In this document: positions 1 to 8,889 of the stretch, one piece after another | Numbering within the stretch: position 1 is the first letter of the stretch | Layout: the number at the start of each line of letters is the position of its first letter | NCBI GenBank assembly: GCA_041740315.1 | Contig: JBGSMF010000307.1 | Coordinates: 41,026 to 105,025 of the forward strand | Reading direction: 5' to 3' | DNA: 64,000 nucleotides | Source of the DNA: JBGSMF01 sp041740315 | Lineage (GTDB): Bacteria > Chloroflexota > Anaerolineae > Fen-1058 | Translations under genes and position numbers: made by a program | The notes under the pieces: model-generated | Databases searched by the model: none | What the model was told of the DNA's origin: nothing | The model's input: the letters and a program-made list of their open reading frames with translations, nothing else

Positions 1-1587
1 CTTGTAGACCTGGTCGGCCAAGTCCGCCCGCTTGAAGAACTTGGGTTGGCCGGCTTGATCCAAGTAAACAGTTTGCTCGGCGCCATCCACCGGCCAGCGA
101 GTGGCGCGCAGGCCAGACTTGGGTTGGCCGGCGATGTATTCGACATTGGTGGGAATGACGACCACTTGCAGGTTATAGATGCTGGTAAATTCTTTGCTTT
201 CGGTGACGGCCGTGCCTGTCATGCCGGCTAGCTTGGTGTACATGCGGAAAAAGTTTTGCAGTGTGACGGTGGCGATGGTCACATCTTCGCGCCGAATGTG
301 GACGTTTTCCTTGGCCTCAATGGCCTGGTGCAGCCCTTCCGAATAGCGCCGGCCGGGCATTGGCCGCCCGGTGTGCTCATCTACCAAGACGACCCGCCCA
401 TCTTCGGTAACAATGTACTCTTTATCGCGGTGAAAGATGTGCTGGGCCTTGAGCGCATTTTCCAAATAATAGGTCAGCGCGACGTGCTGAGGATCGTAGA
501 TGCTTTCGCCTGCTTGGAGCACACCCTGCTGCAACAAAATCTGTTCGACGCGGGCAATGCCCTTTTCGGTGAGGGTGAGGGCGCGCGTGCGCTCCTCGAT
601 ATTGAAATCGCCGTTCGGCTCGGCCTCTTCATCGGCGGTATTGCGCCGGAGCGGGCGAACCAGGGCGGCAAAGCGGCTATACTCGTTGCCGGCCTGTTCA
701 GCCGGGCCAGAAATGATGAGCGGGGTGCGCGCTTCGTCAATCAGAATATTGTCCACCTCGTCTACAATGGCATAATGAAACTCTCGCTGGACGCACTGCT
801 TGAGGTCGTAAACGACATTGTCGCGCAAATAGTCAAAGCCAAACTCGTTATTGGTGCCGTAGGTGATAGCGGCCTCGTAAGCTTCGCGCCGATTGCACGG
901 CTTCCAGTGAACCAGGCGATCATCTTCCAGGTGGCCTTTGGGGTCTACATAATCGGGGTCGTACAAGCCGGAAAAATCGGTGGTGATCAACCCCACCGCA
1001 AGCCCCAGCAAGTTAAAGATGCGGCCCATCCAGCCGCCATCGCGCCGGGCCAGGTAATCGTTCACCGTGACCAGGTGCACGCCGTGCCCGGCGAGCGCGT
1101 TGAGGTAGAGCGGCAGCGTGGCCACCAGCGTTTTGCCTTCGCCGGTCTTCATTTCGGCAATTTTGCCATAGTGCAAAACCATGCCGCCCATGAGCTGCAC
1201 GTCAAAGTGGCGCATGCCAACCGCTCGTTGGCTGGCTTCTCTCACTGCGGCAAAGGCGCGCGGCAGGGCCTCGGCCAGCAAGGCATCTTCGGCTTTGCGC
1301 AGTTCGGCCGCCAGCTTTTTGAGCTCTTGGCCTTGGGTGCGGCTGCGGTCGGGGTCAGGCTCGCTTCGCACTTGCTGGCGCTGTTCTTCCAGACGCGCGC
1401 GGGGACTGGCTGTTTTTTCAGCCACTTGCTGTTTGAGTTGCTCGGTCAGCGAGCGCAGTTCAGCCTCAGACATGGCCCGGAAGCTGGCTTCCAGCGCATT
1501 GATCTCATCAACGACCGGCCGCAATTGGGCTAGTTCGTATTCACTTGAATCGCCCACGCCAAGGCGGGCCAGAAAATTTTTGAGCAT
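1..1587 (-). CDS. secA: Preprotein translocase ATPase SecA (N-terminal 529 codons, cut by window edge)
   Basis: SecA is the motor ATPase that pushes unfolded preproteins through SecYEG. The visible part holds the nucleotide-binding domain. A Walker A MKTGEGKT lies near residues 146-153, later than the position of about 100 usual in SecA, because the N-terminal region carries an extra charged helical segment (about residues 57-105). VNDYLARRD, the DEAD-type box YAIVDEVDNILIDEART and GMTGTAVTE follow in the SecA order. The reading frame is open to base 1, so the C-terminal half (scaffold, zinc tail) lies outside. The start ATG at 1587-1585 is preceded by AAGGA. No other gene is in the apparent transcript; a candidate promoter lies about 210 bases upstream. 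Function is certain from motifs; completeness of the C-terminus cannot be judged. Confidence 0.97.
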   Translation of the reverse strand, partial: MLKNFLARLGVGDSSEYELAQLRPVVDEINALEASFRAMSEAELRSLTEQLKQQVAEKTASPRARLEEQRQQVRSEPDPDRSRTQGQELKKLAAELRKAEDALLAEALPRAFAAVREASQRAVGMRHFDVQLMGGMVLHYGKIAEMKTGEGKTLVATLPLYLNALAGHGVHLVTVNDYLARRDGGWMGRIFNLLGLAVGLITTDFSGLYDPDYVDPKGHLEDDRLVHWKPCNRREAYEAAITYGTNNEFGFDYLRDNVVYDLKQCVQREFHYAIVDEVDNILIDEARTPLIISGPAEQAGNEYSRFAALVRPLRRNTADEEAEPNGDFNIEERTRALTLTEKGIARVEQILLQQGVLQAGESIYDPQHVALTYYLENALKAQHIFHRDKEYIVTEDGRVVLVDEHTGRPMPGRRYSEGLHQAIEAKENVHIRREDVTIATVTLQNFFRMYTKLAGMTGTAVTESKEFTSIYNLQVVVIPTNVEYIAGQPKSGLRATRWPVDGAEQTVYLDQAGQPKFFKRADLADQVYK

Positions 1588-1699
1588 GGTTTGGATATCC
1601 TTGGATTAGGACTGTGAATAGGCTAAGGATTGGATAACTCGTCCATTTCAAGCGCGCAGCTAGCTTGGCTAATGGGCAAATTACGTCTCATTCCTTAGG

Positions 1700-1790
1700 G
1701 CTAAGGATTAAATAACTTGCTCATCTGTAGCTCGTTTTGCCCGTATTTCGGCGCCATTGTGGGAAAGTTATTTAATTTCCAATCCTTAGC
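1700..1790 (-). repeat. Imperfect inverted repeat in the secA leader
   Basis: Bases 1700-1718 and 1765-1790 are inverted copies of a GCTAAGGATT...AAATAACTT segment; the right copy has about 7 extra bases. In the secA mRNA the arms could pair into a long hairpin. A third partial copy lies at 1621-1640. It could be a mobile palindrome or a leader structure; nothing visible decides. Confidence 0.5.
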
Positions 1791-1797
1791 AGAAAGT

Positions 1798-1803
1798 ATT
1801 ATA
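1798..1803 (-). promoter_or_regulatory. Candidate extended -10 promoter of secA
   Basis: On the minus strand the hexamer TATAAT is preceded by TGC, the extended -10 pattern. The -35 region is poor. A start about 7 bases downstream would give a leader of about 200 nt before the secA ATG at 1587. No other good sigma-70 site was seen closer to the gene. Confidence 0.45.
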
Positions 1804-1900
1804 GCACAAACCTGGGCTTGTGGGCATTAGCGCAATACTGGGGCGTAGAACTAGGCGGGTCGGCGTAGCCGGCCAACCAGACAGCAGGCTTGATTCATTT

Positions 1901-1989
1901 GGGTGTGTTTCATTTCAGTTGAAAGAAACCAGGTTTTTCGGAAAAACCTGGTTTCTGGGCCGCCGTTTCAACTCATTTGAAACACGCCC
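1901..1989. repeat. Large nested palindrome
   Basis: A perfect inner palindrome at 1925-1955 (15-base arms, one central base, GAAACCAGG... type) is flanked by outer inverted arms: GGGTGTGTTTCA with AGTTGAAA on the left, and the matching GTTTCAACT with TTGAAACACGCCC on the right. The whole segment can fold into one long hairpin. There is no T-run, so it is a poor terminator. It resembles a small non-autonomous palindromic element. Confidence 0.6.
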
Positions 1990-2111
1990 TTTTCATTTGA
2001 ACGGATTTTGGGCTATATAGATGTCTAGCGCGCTAGAGGGAGAAAAACGCGCAATTCACCGACATGCGCCGGCTTTACTTTTGGTGGGCGCGGGGGACAG
2101 CTTTGTAATTC

Positions 2112-3065
2112 TCACTGGTCGCGTTTGGGTTCCAGCTCCATCCGTTTCACGCGATAGGTCACCTCATCCAACATGCGCCGGTTGAACCCCACCAAATCTG
2201 CCATCAACCCAATCAGAGTGGTCTGAAAGCCCACAATAGCAAGAATGGCAGCCAGGATCAGCGATTGGACGTGCCCGCTTCCCTGGCCCTGAGCCATAAA
2301 GTACAGAAAGCGCCCTCCCCAGCCCAGGCTCAGCAAGATCAGCAAGCCGCCGATGGTCAAAAAAACCTTCATCGGCTGATACATGGCATAAGCCCGCACA
2401 ATAGTCACCGCCGATTGAAGCAAGTATTGGGGCACGTTGCGTATGAGCCGCGACTGGCGCGTTTGGGGATTGGTGCGCACGGGGACATATTCCACCCCCA
2501 ATTGGCGTGAGCCGGCCTGGATGAGCGTTTCGAGTGTATACGAATAGCCGCTAAGCACATTGATGCGCAAAGCCGCCTCGCGGCTAAAGGCGCGAAAACC
2601 GCTGGTGGCGTCTGGCACTTTAATGCCGGCGGCCATTTGCACCGTCAGGCTTCCTATTTGTTGCAGCCAGCGCTTGAAAGGAGAAAAATGGGGGCTAGAG
2701 GCCACCCCCCTATCGCCCACCACCATATCGGCGCAGCCGGCAACAATGGGCGCCACCAGCCTGGCAATGTCTTGGCCCTGGTACTGGTTATCCGCATCGG
2801 TGTTCACAATAATATCCGCCCCGGCTGCCAGGGCGGCATCTAGCCCAGCCTGAAAGCCCCGCGCCAGGCCGCGGTGGCAGGGAAAGCGGACGATATGGCG
2901 CGCGCCCAACTCGCCCGCCACCACCGAGGTTCGATCGCTGCTGCCATCGTCAATCACCAACACCTCTATCGCGGTGATGCCCGGCAGTTGCGTGGGCAGA
3001 TCGCGGATGGTTTGTGGCAGAGTGGCCTCTTCGTTATAACACGGGATTTGAATGATGAGTTTCAC
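2112..3065 (-). CDS. Family 2 glycosyltransferase with C-terminal membrane anchor (dolichyl-P-sugar synthase type)
   Basis: The 317-residue protein starts at GTG 3065. It opens with the GT-A nucleotide-sugar fold (KLIIQIPCYNEE at 2-13, VLVIDDGSSD at 35-44) and has the metal-binding TDAD at 89-92 plus the acceptor motif SGFRAFSREAA at 155-165. Two hydrophobic helices follow (about 232-254 and 267-292), as in polyprenyl-phosphate hexosyltransferases. It likely moves a sugar from a nucleotide donor to a lipid carrier on the inner face of the membrane, supplying GT-C enzymes such as the neighbour at 6298-8778. A longer frame exists upstream but runs through the promoter. The start lies where transcription should begin (leaderless), and an SD is absent. 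Confidence 0.85.
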   Translation of the reverse strand: MKLIIQIPCYNEEATLPQTIRDLPTQLPGITAIEVLVIDDGSSDRTSVVAGELGARHIVRFPCHRGLARGFQAGLDAALAAGADIIVNTDADNQYQGQDIARLVAPIVAGCADMVVGDRGVASSPHFSPFKRWLQQIGSLTVQMAAGIKVPDATSGFRAFSREAALRINVLSGYSYTLETLIQAGSRQLGVEYVPVRTNPQTRQSRLIRNVPQYLLQSAVTIVRAYAMYQPMKVFLTIGGLLILLSLGWGGRFLYFMAQGQGSGHVQSLILAAILAIVGFQTTLIGLMADLVGFNRRMLDEVTYRVKRMELEPKRDQ

Positions 3066-3072
3066 AGACAGG

Positions 3073-3101
3073 ATTGTAACATTGTTAAAGAGGAGCGTCA
3101 A
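3073..3101 (-). promoter_or_regulatory. Sigma-70 promoter, copy 1 (leaderless GT2 gene)
   Basis: On the minus strand, -35 TTGACG (3096-3101) and -10 TACAAT (3073-3078) are separated by 17 bases. The expected transcription start falls on the GTG start codon at 3065, so the mRNA would be leaderless. An almost identical block stands before the small ORF at 8778-8882. Confidence 0.75.
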
Positions 3102-3280
3102 CCGGCAAGAAGAGGAAAAGCACGCGTCAGTTTTTCCCCTGGTGGATGCCAACAGTTCACACACAAAACATGATATGACTTTTCCAAGAAAGCGCCTTCG
3201 GCGCAGCTTTCGCAGTGGTGGAGCCAAAGGCCCCCTGTGGGTAGAAAAGTTTTATACTTTCCTATACCATAAAAAACTTT

Positions 3281-3542
3281 TTAACCACCAAGGACACAAA
3301 GGGCACCAAGAAAATTCAAGTGGGGGTTAACCTTGTTCGCAAAAAAAACTTAGAGTTTTGTCAACCTGCGCCTTAAAATCCTTTGTGTGCTTGGTGTCCT
3401 TTAGAGTTTATCGGAAATAACATAGCCAACGTATCCCTACACCTGCACTTGCGCCAAGCGCAGCGCAGGTGCAAGTGTACGTTGGCGGACTGGCATGGGG
3501 ATGCCGTCCTGCTATTTCCGATAAGGTCTTTTGTGGTTTTTT
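3281..3542. repeat. Dispersed CACCAAGG/ACACAAAG palindromic repeat, split by an inserted element
   Basis: The left arm (from 3281, with CCACCAAGGACACAAAGGG) and right arm (to 3407, with TTTGTGTGCTTGGTGTCC) are imperfect inverted copies. The right arm is interrupted at 3408-3524 by a different element and seems to resume as TTTTGTGGTTTTTT to 3542. Related palindromes occur at 14178, 14280, 32461, 38936 and 59452. Together with the spacer 3102-3280, in which I see nothing else, this accounts for the gene-free stretch 3066-3581. Confidence 0.7.
3408..3524. repeat. TTATCGGAAATA-bounded palindromic element, copy 1
   Basis: The 117-bp element has perfect 12-base terminal inverted repeats (TTATCGGAAATA/TATTTCCGATAA). 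The inside holds CCAACGTATCCC and its complement, plus a GC-rich hairpin of CACCTGCACTTGCG type. It has no coding capacity. Other copies are at 48153-48232 (shorter core, opposite orientation) and 51571-51736 (left end missing). Confidence 0.75.
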
Positions 3543-3581
3543 CAGAGGAGTCATGATATAGGATTGCAATGGTGGACCGGC

Positions 3582-6296
3582 TCATTTTGTAGCGATCAAG
3601 ACGCGAACACACGCATTTGGGCCAGCAGGGGCATTGTACAAGTGCAAATTGCCCTGTGTATAGGTCCAATCACGCCCTGGCTCCAATATGCGCTGATCTC
3701 CCTCAACCATCACAGTGTATGGGGTACGATCCAATAACACTTGAGCCTCAGTTCCGCCTGTGTAACACACCGTGATTTCGCCTGTTGACACGTCTTTAAC
3801 CAGGCTGATCATTTGGCCGTTGGTAGACAAGCCATCCGAACCGAGCTCTGAGACAGTGGCATTGTAAAGCCATTGCACGCCAAGCCGGTTGCCTTGCACA
3901 TTGACATACTGGCCGTCATAGTCACCCGTCTGTGGATCTAGCAAGGCGCGAGAAACCCCCTCGGCCTGGCCCATCTGACCGACAAGCAAGGTGGTTGCCA
4001 GTTCAAGCTGGCCCACTCGAGGCGCGCGATAGGTGAGGGTCAAGGTGGAATCGTCTTTTCGATCAAGTTGGCTTGTTTTCCAAGCTTTGGCAGGCAAAAT
4101 TAACTTGGCCGATTCCAATGACCTTGTCAGGGCATCGCCTTTTTGCTCGAACTCGCCATCCAAATGCCAAGTTACATGAGCCTGACCCTGCCCTCCAACC
4201 GCAGAATCCATTACAATCACGGCTCCCCCGTGAAAAAAGTAAATCGCGCGATTATGGGTCCAGCCCTGCCAATCATCCAGCACAGTGGTGGTTATATCTA
4301 GCGGGCCAAGTGTTTCAAACGTCTGCACCTGGGCATAGTGGGGCGGATCTTGCGCCCAAGAGCTGTCGCCTGTCAAGGCAGACAAAACTGAATCTAATCC
4401 TCTGCGCTCGATAAGCAGGCCATTCAGATTTTCACGAGGAATGCGCTTGTCTCTGAACAGGCTGCGACCAGTGGGCAACCAGCTATACGATTGCCCTTCG
4501 GCACGCTCAAACACCAATGCCTCTTGGTTGTAAAAGAGTGAAATTGTATTGGTCGCTTTATACCTGTGCCAGCCGCTAAATCGGAGGTTGAGCAGCAAAT
4601 AGCTCGAGTCAGGCTGCCAACCATCGCGGAAGACGATCTTGTCTGGAGCCAAGGGGCCCTTTTGGTTCGGCAAGCCTGAATCGCTAAAAATCAAGCAAGT
4701 TCCTTCAGTTGGCGATTCACCCGTCAGGCTCTGCGATTTTTCCAAGCCAGGCCACGCGCGCAAAAAGGCGCTTGGCCCCAGTTGCTCAAGAACGCGGGCG
4801 CTCCACCAAATAAAACGAGGATCGTCAGTCAAGAGAGCGCCCAAATAGGCTGGGCCAGCCATAGGGAGCAAACCAGGGTGATTATAGCGCAGAGAAGCGC
4901 CGTCAGGCAAAGCTTGGAGCAACATCCACTCAAAGGACAAACGGCGATTGATGAGATTAGGTTCCTGGCCAAACTGCCGCCAATACAGCGATTGGAAATA
5001 CGCGTTAATGACCCACTCGGGTTGGTAGACATACGCATCGTCAGTATTGTGGAAACGTTGCTCCCAACCGCGCTTGTTCCGTTCCAGATAAGCCCGGTTG
5101 AGTGAAGACAATTCCGGGGGAGCAAGCCCCTCAAGCTCAAGAAGGGCCAAGAGGCCTGCGCCATTTTCTTGATTTTCATAAGGCCCTTCTGGGCTTTTGG
5201 AAAAGGCCAGCGCATACATCCAATCTACCCATTCTACCGTCAGCGCGCGCCGATTGATCGCCGCAAACCATGCGCGCAGAACCTGCCATTCTTGCTCACT
5301 AAACAAGGCCGGAAAAGCTGCATGCACCTGGGCGGTGTAATATACTCGCACTGCTGCTTCATATTGAGTGGACTTGACACTATTGGCCGGCCCGGTAAAG
5401 CGGCCAGCCTCTGCTTCGGCCAGAATGGCCGCTCGAAAAGCCTGGCTCCACTGCGGTGAGCCGGTGGCCAAAGCCAACATTCCAAATTCGAGCACGGCCT
5501 TGTTTGGATTGGCTAGGACGCTTGCCAGGAGTCGTTGATGGATCTCCTTGCCAAGAGGCTGAGCAGGGTCTGGTGCGATTTGGGCACACACAAACGGCGA
5601 GGTGGCCGTGACGCCAGGGTAACCAGGCGCATTAAGAGTGTAAAAGCTGCCTTGATAGGCCGGCATACTCCATAGAATCAAAGCGACAGCAAGGCTCACC
5701 AAGCTACCCATACCAAGCCAACTGGCCAGGTGTGTTTTTTTACTCATGTGTTTTGTCAATCTATCCTTACGGTGATAGAGGTAACCATGCGCTACCAGAA
5801 ACAAGAGGCAAAAGCCGGCTAGCTCAACTCCATGCAAAAAAACAAAAAATTCTTCATCGGCAAAACGAGATTCGATCTGGTTGGCAAGGAGCGGCAAAAA
5901 ACCGCCCGCGGCCGCCAAGATAAAGCGCGCGCCCCAGCGCCCCAGCCGGCGGCGTGGCGAGGCGGCCATTATGCCAGAATCTAGGCAAGCTAAAAGAGCA
6001 TAAAAAAGCGCCAGCAGCGCCCAGGCCGCCCAGGTATTGGAGGTAAATACATACAGGCCCGCCACCAGCGTAACAGGCGCAATCACTCCAATGCTCTGCT
6101 GGATAAATGAGCCGCTGGCCCTCAACTTGTTGTAAAGCTCTGCCAGCGTCATCAGCCCCGCCACAAATCCAACACTTGCCAGCCAGTGCGGCAGTGGGCT
6201 GGGTTGCCCTCCCATAACCTGTATCACGCACAAACAAGCTATCAGGCCGGCTGCCACGCCCAATCTGGAAAGTATTATTGCCTTGATGTTTTCCAA
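3582..6296 (-). CDS. Membrane-anchored heparinase II/III-like protein
   Basis: This protein of about 904 residues has a block of hydrophobic helices in its first 210 residues and a large extracytoplasmic part. The middle is helical and Trp-rich (about 235-510), like the alpha/alpha toroid of polysaccharide lyases. It is followed by a beta-rich region containing VFRDGW, SSYLLLNLRF and SGWHRYKATNTISLFY (about 555-590), which resembles the heparinase II/III His-rich core. It may cleave or edit a uronate-containing polysaccharide, or help process the product of this cluster. The start is uncertain: TTG 6296 sits one base after the upstream stop, and TTG 6335 would overlap it. Family assignment is by pattern only. 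Confidence 0.5.
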   Translation of the reverse strand: MENIKAIILSRLGVAAGLIACLCVIQVMGGQPSPLPHWLASVGFVAGLMTLAELYNKLRASGSFIQQSIGVIAPVTLVAGLYVFTSNTWAAWALLALFYALLACLDSGIMAASPRRRLGRWGARFILAAAGGFLPLLANQIESRFADEEFFVFLHGVELAGFCLLFLVAHGYLYHRKDRLTKHMSKKTHLASWLGMGSLVSLAVALILWSMPAYQGSFYTLNAPGYPGVTATSPFVCAQIAPDPAQPLGKEIHQRLLASVLANPNKAVLEFGMLALATGSPQWSQAFRAAILAEAEAGRFTGPANSVKSTQYEAAVRVYYTAQVHAAFPALFSEQEWQVLRAWFAAINRRALTVEWVDWMYALAFSKSPEGPYENQENGAGLLALLELEGLAPPELSSLNRAYLERNKRGWEQRFHNTDDAYVYQPEWVINAYFQSLYWRQFGQEPNLINRRLSFEWMLLQALPDGASLRYNHPGLLPMAGPAYLGALLTDDPRFIWWSARVLEQLGPSAFLRAWPGLEKSQSLTGESPTEGTCLIFSDSGLPNQKGPLAPDKIVFRDGWQPDSSYLLLNLRFSGWHRYKATNTISLFYNQEALVFERAEGQSYSWLPTGRSLFRDKRIPRENLNGLLIERRGLDSVLSALTGDSSWAQDPPHYAQVQTFETLGPLDITTTVLDDWQGWTHNRAIYFFHGGAVIVMDSAVGGQGQAHVTWHLDGEFEQKGDALTRSLESAKLILPAKAWKTSQLDRKDDSTLTLTYRAPRVGQLELATTLLVGQMGQAEGVSRALLDPQTGDYDGQYVNVQGNRLGVQWLYNATVSELGSDGLSTNGQMISLVKDVSTGEITVCYTGGTEAQVLLDRTPYTVMVEGDQRILEPGRDWTYTQGNLHLYNAPAGPNACVRVLIATK

Positions 6297-6297
6297 G

Positions 6298-8778
6298 TTA
6301 CTGACACTCTTGCGTATTAAAAGCAAACACGCCAACTTTATCTTGCCGGTATAGGAGAGAAAAATGAGGCGATGCTTCCAACTCTGCTATCGGCAGCATC
6401 GGCTCTGGCGGCGGTAATGCAATCTGTCCTTGCCCCTGGCCAACGTAAACGTGAGTAATGCCGTATTGGCATAGCAACTGCCTGCCTTCCGGCGAAGTGA
6501 CCCCCACCTGGCGCAATTGCAAGACAAGGTCTACAATGGCCTGGTTATATTCCGGCGTATAGGGTTTTTCGTTCAGAAGCGCATATTGTGGGGGCATTGT
6601 ATTTTGCCGCCCCGCCAATAAAGGTATCCACCAGCCAGCATCCGAGCCGACGATTGATTGATCGTTATAGATCAAAAAACCATCAACGAGAAAAAGGGCC
6701 TCTGGCGGGGTATTAGCGCGAATCCACTCTATGGCGGCCAGATCGGCCGGGGCAACTATACGATAGGCGTGGTCTATCACGGCGCTGCGCGCCATTGCGC
6801 CCCAGCCCCCTGCGACAAGCAAAGCTGCTATTATCGCTGCCGCGCCCCACCTGGCGCGTTGGGTTAACGCGCTAAACATCACGTCGAGAAAATAACCGCC
6901 CAAAAGCCCAACCGGCATATACAGGCTAATCATGATAGCAAAACTCACCATGTGGTTAGAGCCCGGCAGTCTAATCAATCTGGTTGCGATCAGCCCAACC
7001 AGCCCAACCAGCCAGGCGCCCATTGCCACCGCCTCGCTACGCCGCCGCACAATGCCCCAAGCCATGCCTGCCACAGTTAATGCCTGCAGTGCTAGAGGAA
7101 CATACAGCTCCACACTGCGAAAACCTTCATATTCCCTTTGAACTTGTTCCAGGGTTGATCCCCTAATGATGCCTGTCCCAATTGAGGTCGCCAGGTTGCC
7201 GCCGGCAATATGCGCAAGCCAAAACGCCACCAAAGCCAGCATCACCACGCCACTCTGGGTCAATTGAACAGCCCATCTGCTCCAAGGCTTCCAATCAAGG
7301 CGCCATCGAGGCAAGCCACACGCCAACAGCCAGGCCACAACAAAGGCTGCGTAATAATGGGGCATTCGATAATAAGACAAGAACATGCCAGCCAGGGCAA
7401 TCCCTGTCAATAACGTCACCTGCCAAGCTCGCCTGAGAGACTTGGCTTCTGCCAACTCCCAGGTAAGCCAGGCTGCCCCCGGCAACACGGCTTGCCCGGC
7501 CAATTGAGAATAACGCCCCCAGTTCACATACTCCATTGGCATGGGCGAAAGCAATCCGGCCACGAGCAACGCGCCGACACCGGCCCATTCGCTCTTGAGC
7601 AAGCGGGTTGCCAGCGGCGCCAAGGCAAAAATTGCCAGGGCATTGACGATTTGGCCTACAACCAGCGTATTGCGCGAAATATCGCCGCCCACCAACCAGT
7701 GCCAAGCTGCAACATCGCTGTGAAATCCAAAATGAACGGTGAGGGTCTGGAATGGAGTATAAGGCAGCCAAGAGTCAAACAATCCGCCATGGTCAACCAT
7801 CAATTGGCCGATAAAGGCGTGCTGCACCGAATCACCCCACAGCGGAATCTCGTAGCCGCGTATCACAAACAAGCGCACAGCTATGACCGCCAACGCTACG
7901 CCCCCAAAAGCCAAGTTCGGCAGAAATCCTGCCGAGCAGGCCCATTGTTGCAAGGCGACCTTGGCACTGGGCCAAAGCGCGCGGGGCGCTGGGCGATAGC
8001 GCGCAATCAGCGCAATACCGGCTGCCAGCACAGGCCCCCATGCCGTAGCTGCCCCAGGTTGCGCGCCGGCCACACGCGCCAACAGCATAATCAAAGGATA
8101 TACGCACAAACTGAGGCTGCCCGCCAAACCTAATGTGGTTTTCCAGTTCAGCCGTTCAGGGGGCAGCAAATACACCAGCAAGGCCCATCCAGGCAATACA
8201 AACAGCGCCAGCGCAATCATCATAGTCCCTATATCGCTCACGGCGCCCAAAATTACTTGCAGCAACAAGTTGCTGCGATCATAATGCAAGCGGAAAGCGA
8301 GTTGTTTGCCGTTGGGTTGATCAGAGCGATACATGGCGCCATCGTCATAAGCCTGAACCGGCCCTTGGCCCACTTGTAGGCTGCTGCCTTCAGGCAGCCC
8401 TTGCGCTTGAATGACAAAATAATAACGCTTGCCATGTGTTTCTGGAATGGGTGGGAAAGAAAACAGATAAAATCCAGGATTTGATATGCCGGCAAGGGGC
8501 AAACTTGATTGAACAATGTCTTGGTCTTGTGTGGGGTCGCTGCGAAGATGAAGAATGGCAACGCCATCTCCTGGCGGGCCATCCACTTTGGCCAAGATAC
8601 TAATGCCATTCAAGCCACCGTGTCGCGCGACAAAGGTCTGCCCCACTGTTTGAGCATCGGCCACAGGGCCGCCCAAGCCGAGCGAAGAATCTGGTTGTGT
8701 GGTATCTACAAAGTCAGAGCAGCCGCAGAGCGCCAAGAACAATACGCTCAACAGCGCAAATCTTAGAGTATGGCGCAT
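6298..8778 (-). CDS. Multi-pass membrane GT-C type glycosyltransferase-like protein with lipoprotein-like N-terminus
   Basis: The 826-residue protein starts at ATG 8778. An N-terminal signal ends in LFLALCGCSD, a lipobox-like sequence. A beta-rich outside domain follows (about 25-175), then roughly a dozen membrane helices (about 185-650) with the acidic loop YEIPLWGDSVQHA typical of PMT/ArnT-like enzymes, and a periplasmic C-terminal domain (AIEWIRANTP...). Such proteins use polyprenyl-phosphate sugars outside the membrane. The start codon overlaps the stop of a 34-codon upstream ORF (TAATG), suggesting coupled translation. The next gene (3582-6296) follows with no gap. The sugar and acceptor are unknown. 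Confidence 0.65.
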   Translation of the reverse strand: MRHTLRFALLSVLFLALCGCSDFVDTTQPDSSLGLGGPVADAQTVGQTFVARHGGLNGISILAKVDGPPGDGVAILHLRSDPTQDQDIVQSSLPLAGISNPGFYLFSFPPIPETHGKRYYFVIQAQGLPEGSSLQVGQGPVQAYDDGAMYRSDQPNGKQLAFRLHYDRSNLLLQVILGAVSDIGTMMIALALFVLPGWALLVYLLPPERLNWKTTLGLAGSLSLCVYPLIMLLARVAGAQPGAATAWGPVLAAGIALIARYRPAPRALWPSAKVALQQWACSAGFLPNLAFGGVALAVIAVRLFVIRGYEIPLWGDSVQHAFIGQLMVDHGGLFDSWLPYTPFQTLTVHFGFHSDVAAWHWLVGGDISRNTLVVGQIVNALAIFALAPLATRLLKSEWAGVGALLVAGLLSPMPMEYVNWGRYSQLAGQAVLPGAAWLTWELAEAKSLRRAWQVTLLTGIALAGMFLSYYRMPHYYAAFVVAWLLACGLPRWRLDWKPWSRWAVQLTQSGVVMLALVAFWLAHIAGGNLATSIGTGIIRGSTLEQVQREYEGFRSVELYVPLALQALTVAGMAWGIVRRRSEAVAMGAWLVGLVGLIATRLIRLPGSNHMVSFAIMISLYMPVGLLGGYFLDVMFSALTQRARWGAAAIIAALLVAGGWGAMARSAVIDHAYRIVAPADLAAIEWIRANTPPEALFLVDGFLIYNDQSIVGSDAGWWIPLLAGRQNTMPPQYALLNEKPYTPEYNQAIVDLVLQLRQVGVTSPEGRQLLCQYGITHVYVGQGQGQIALPPPEPMLPIAELEASPHFSLLYRQDKVGVFAFNTQECQ

Positions 8779-8882
8779 TATCCACAATCCATTGGGTGAG
8801 CTACCGATAGCAAAGTGAGGGTCAAAGTGATCAGACCAGAGAGGCAGCGCAGCCTTTTTGTTATAACATGAAAAGGTTTCAC
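8778..8882 (-). CDS. 34-codon leader ORF, translationally coupled to the GT-C gene
   Basis: It starts with GTG 8882, seven bases after a TACAAT -10, so it would be leaderless. It encodes a basic then hydrophobic peptide (VKPFHVITKRLRC..., then a Leu/Thr-rich stretch ending HPMDCG). Its TAA shares an A with the ATG of the GT-C gene. Its 5' end resembles the 5' end of the GT2 gene at 3065 (same promoter, GTGAAAC, GTTATAAC.AA.AGGC), so it may be the worn stump of a duplicated GT2 that was kept as a translation leader. A functional peptide is unproven. Confidence 0.4.
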   Translation of the reverse strand: MKPFHVITKRLRCLSGLITLTLTLLSVAHPMDCG

Positions 8883-8889
8883 GGGCAGG

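Larger units (their letters stand above)
1588..2111. other. Non-coding region between secA and the GT2 gene
   Basis: About 520 bases with no convincing gene. On the minus strand it carries a candidate extended -10 promoter for secA and a leader of about 200 nt with three related CTAAGGATT-type segments (1621-1640, 1700-1718, 1765-1790). Further right is a large nested palindrome at 1901-1989. A small plus-strand ORF at 1820-2020 is mostly made of the palindrome and has no codon or motif support. Confidence 0.6.

Noticed and set aside
256..1533. Long plus-strand open frame opposite secA
   Set aside because: It is the antisense frame of secA. The minus strand shows all SecA motifs and the plus frame none.
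1820..2020. 66-codon plus-strand ORF
   Set aside because: Most of it is the nested palindrome at 1901-1989; no ribosome site or conserved sequence.
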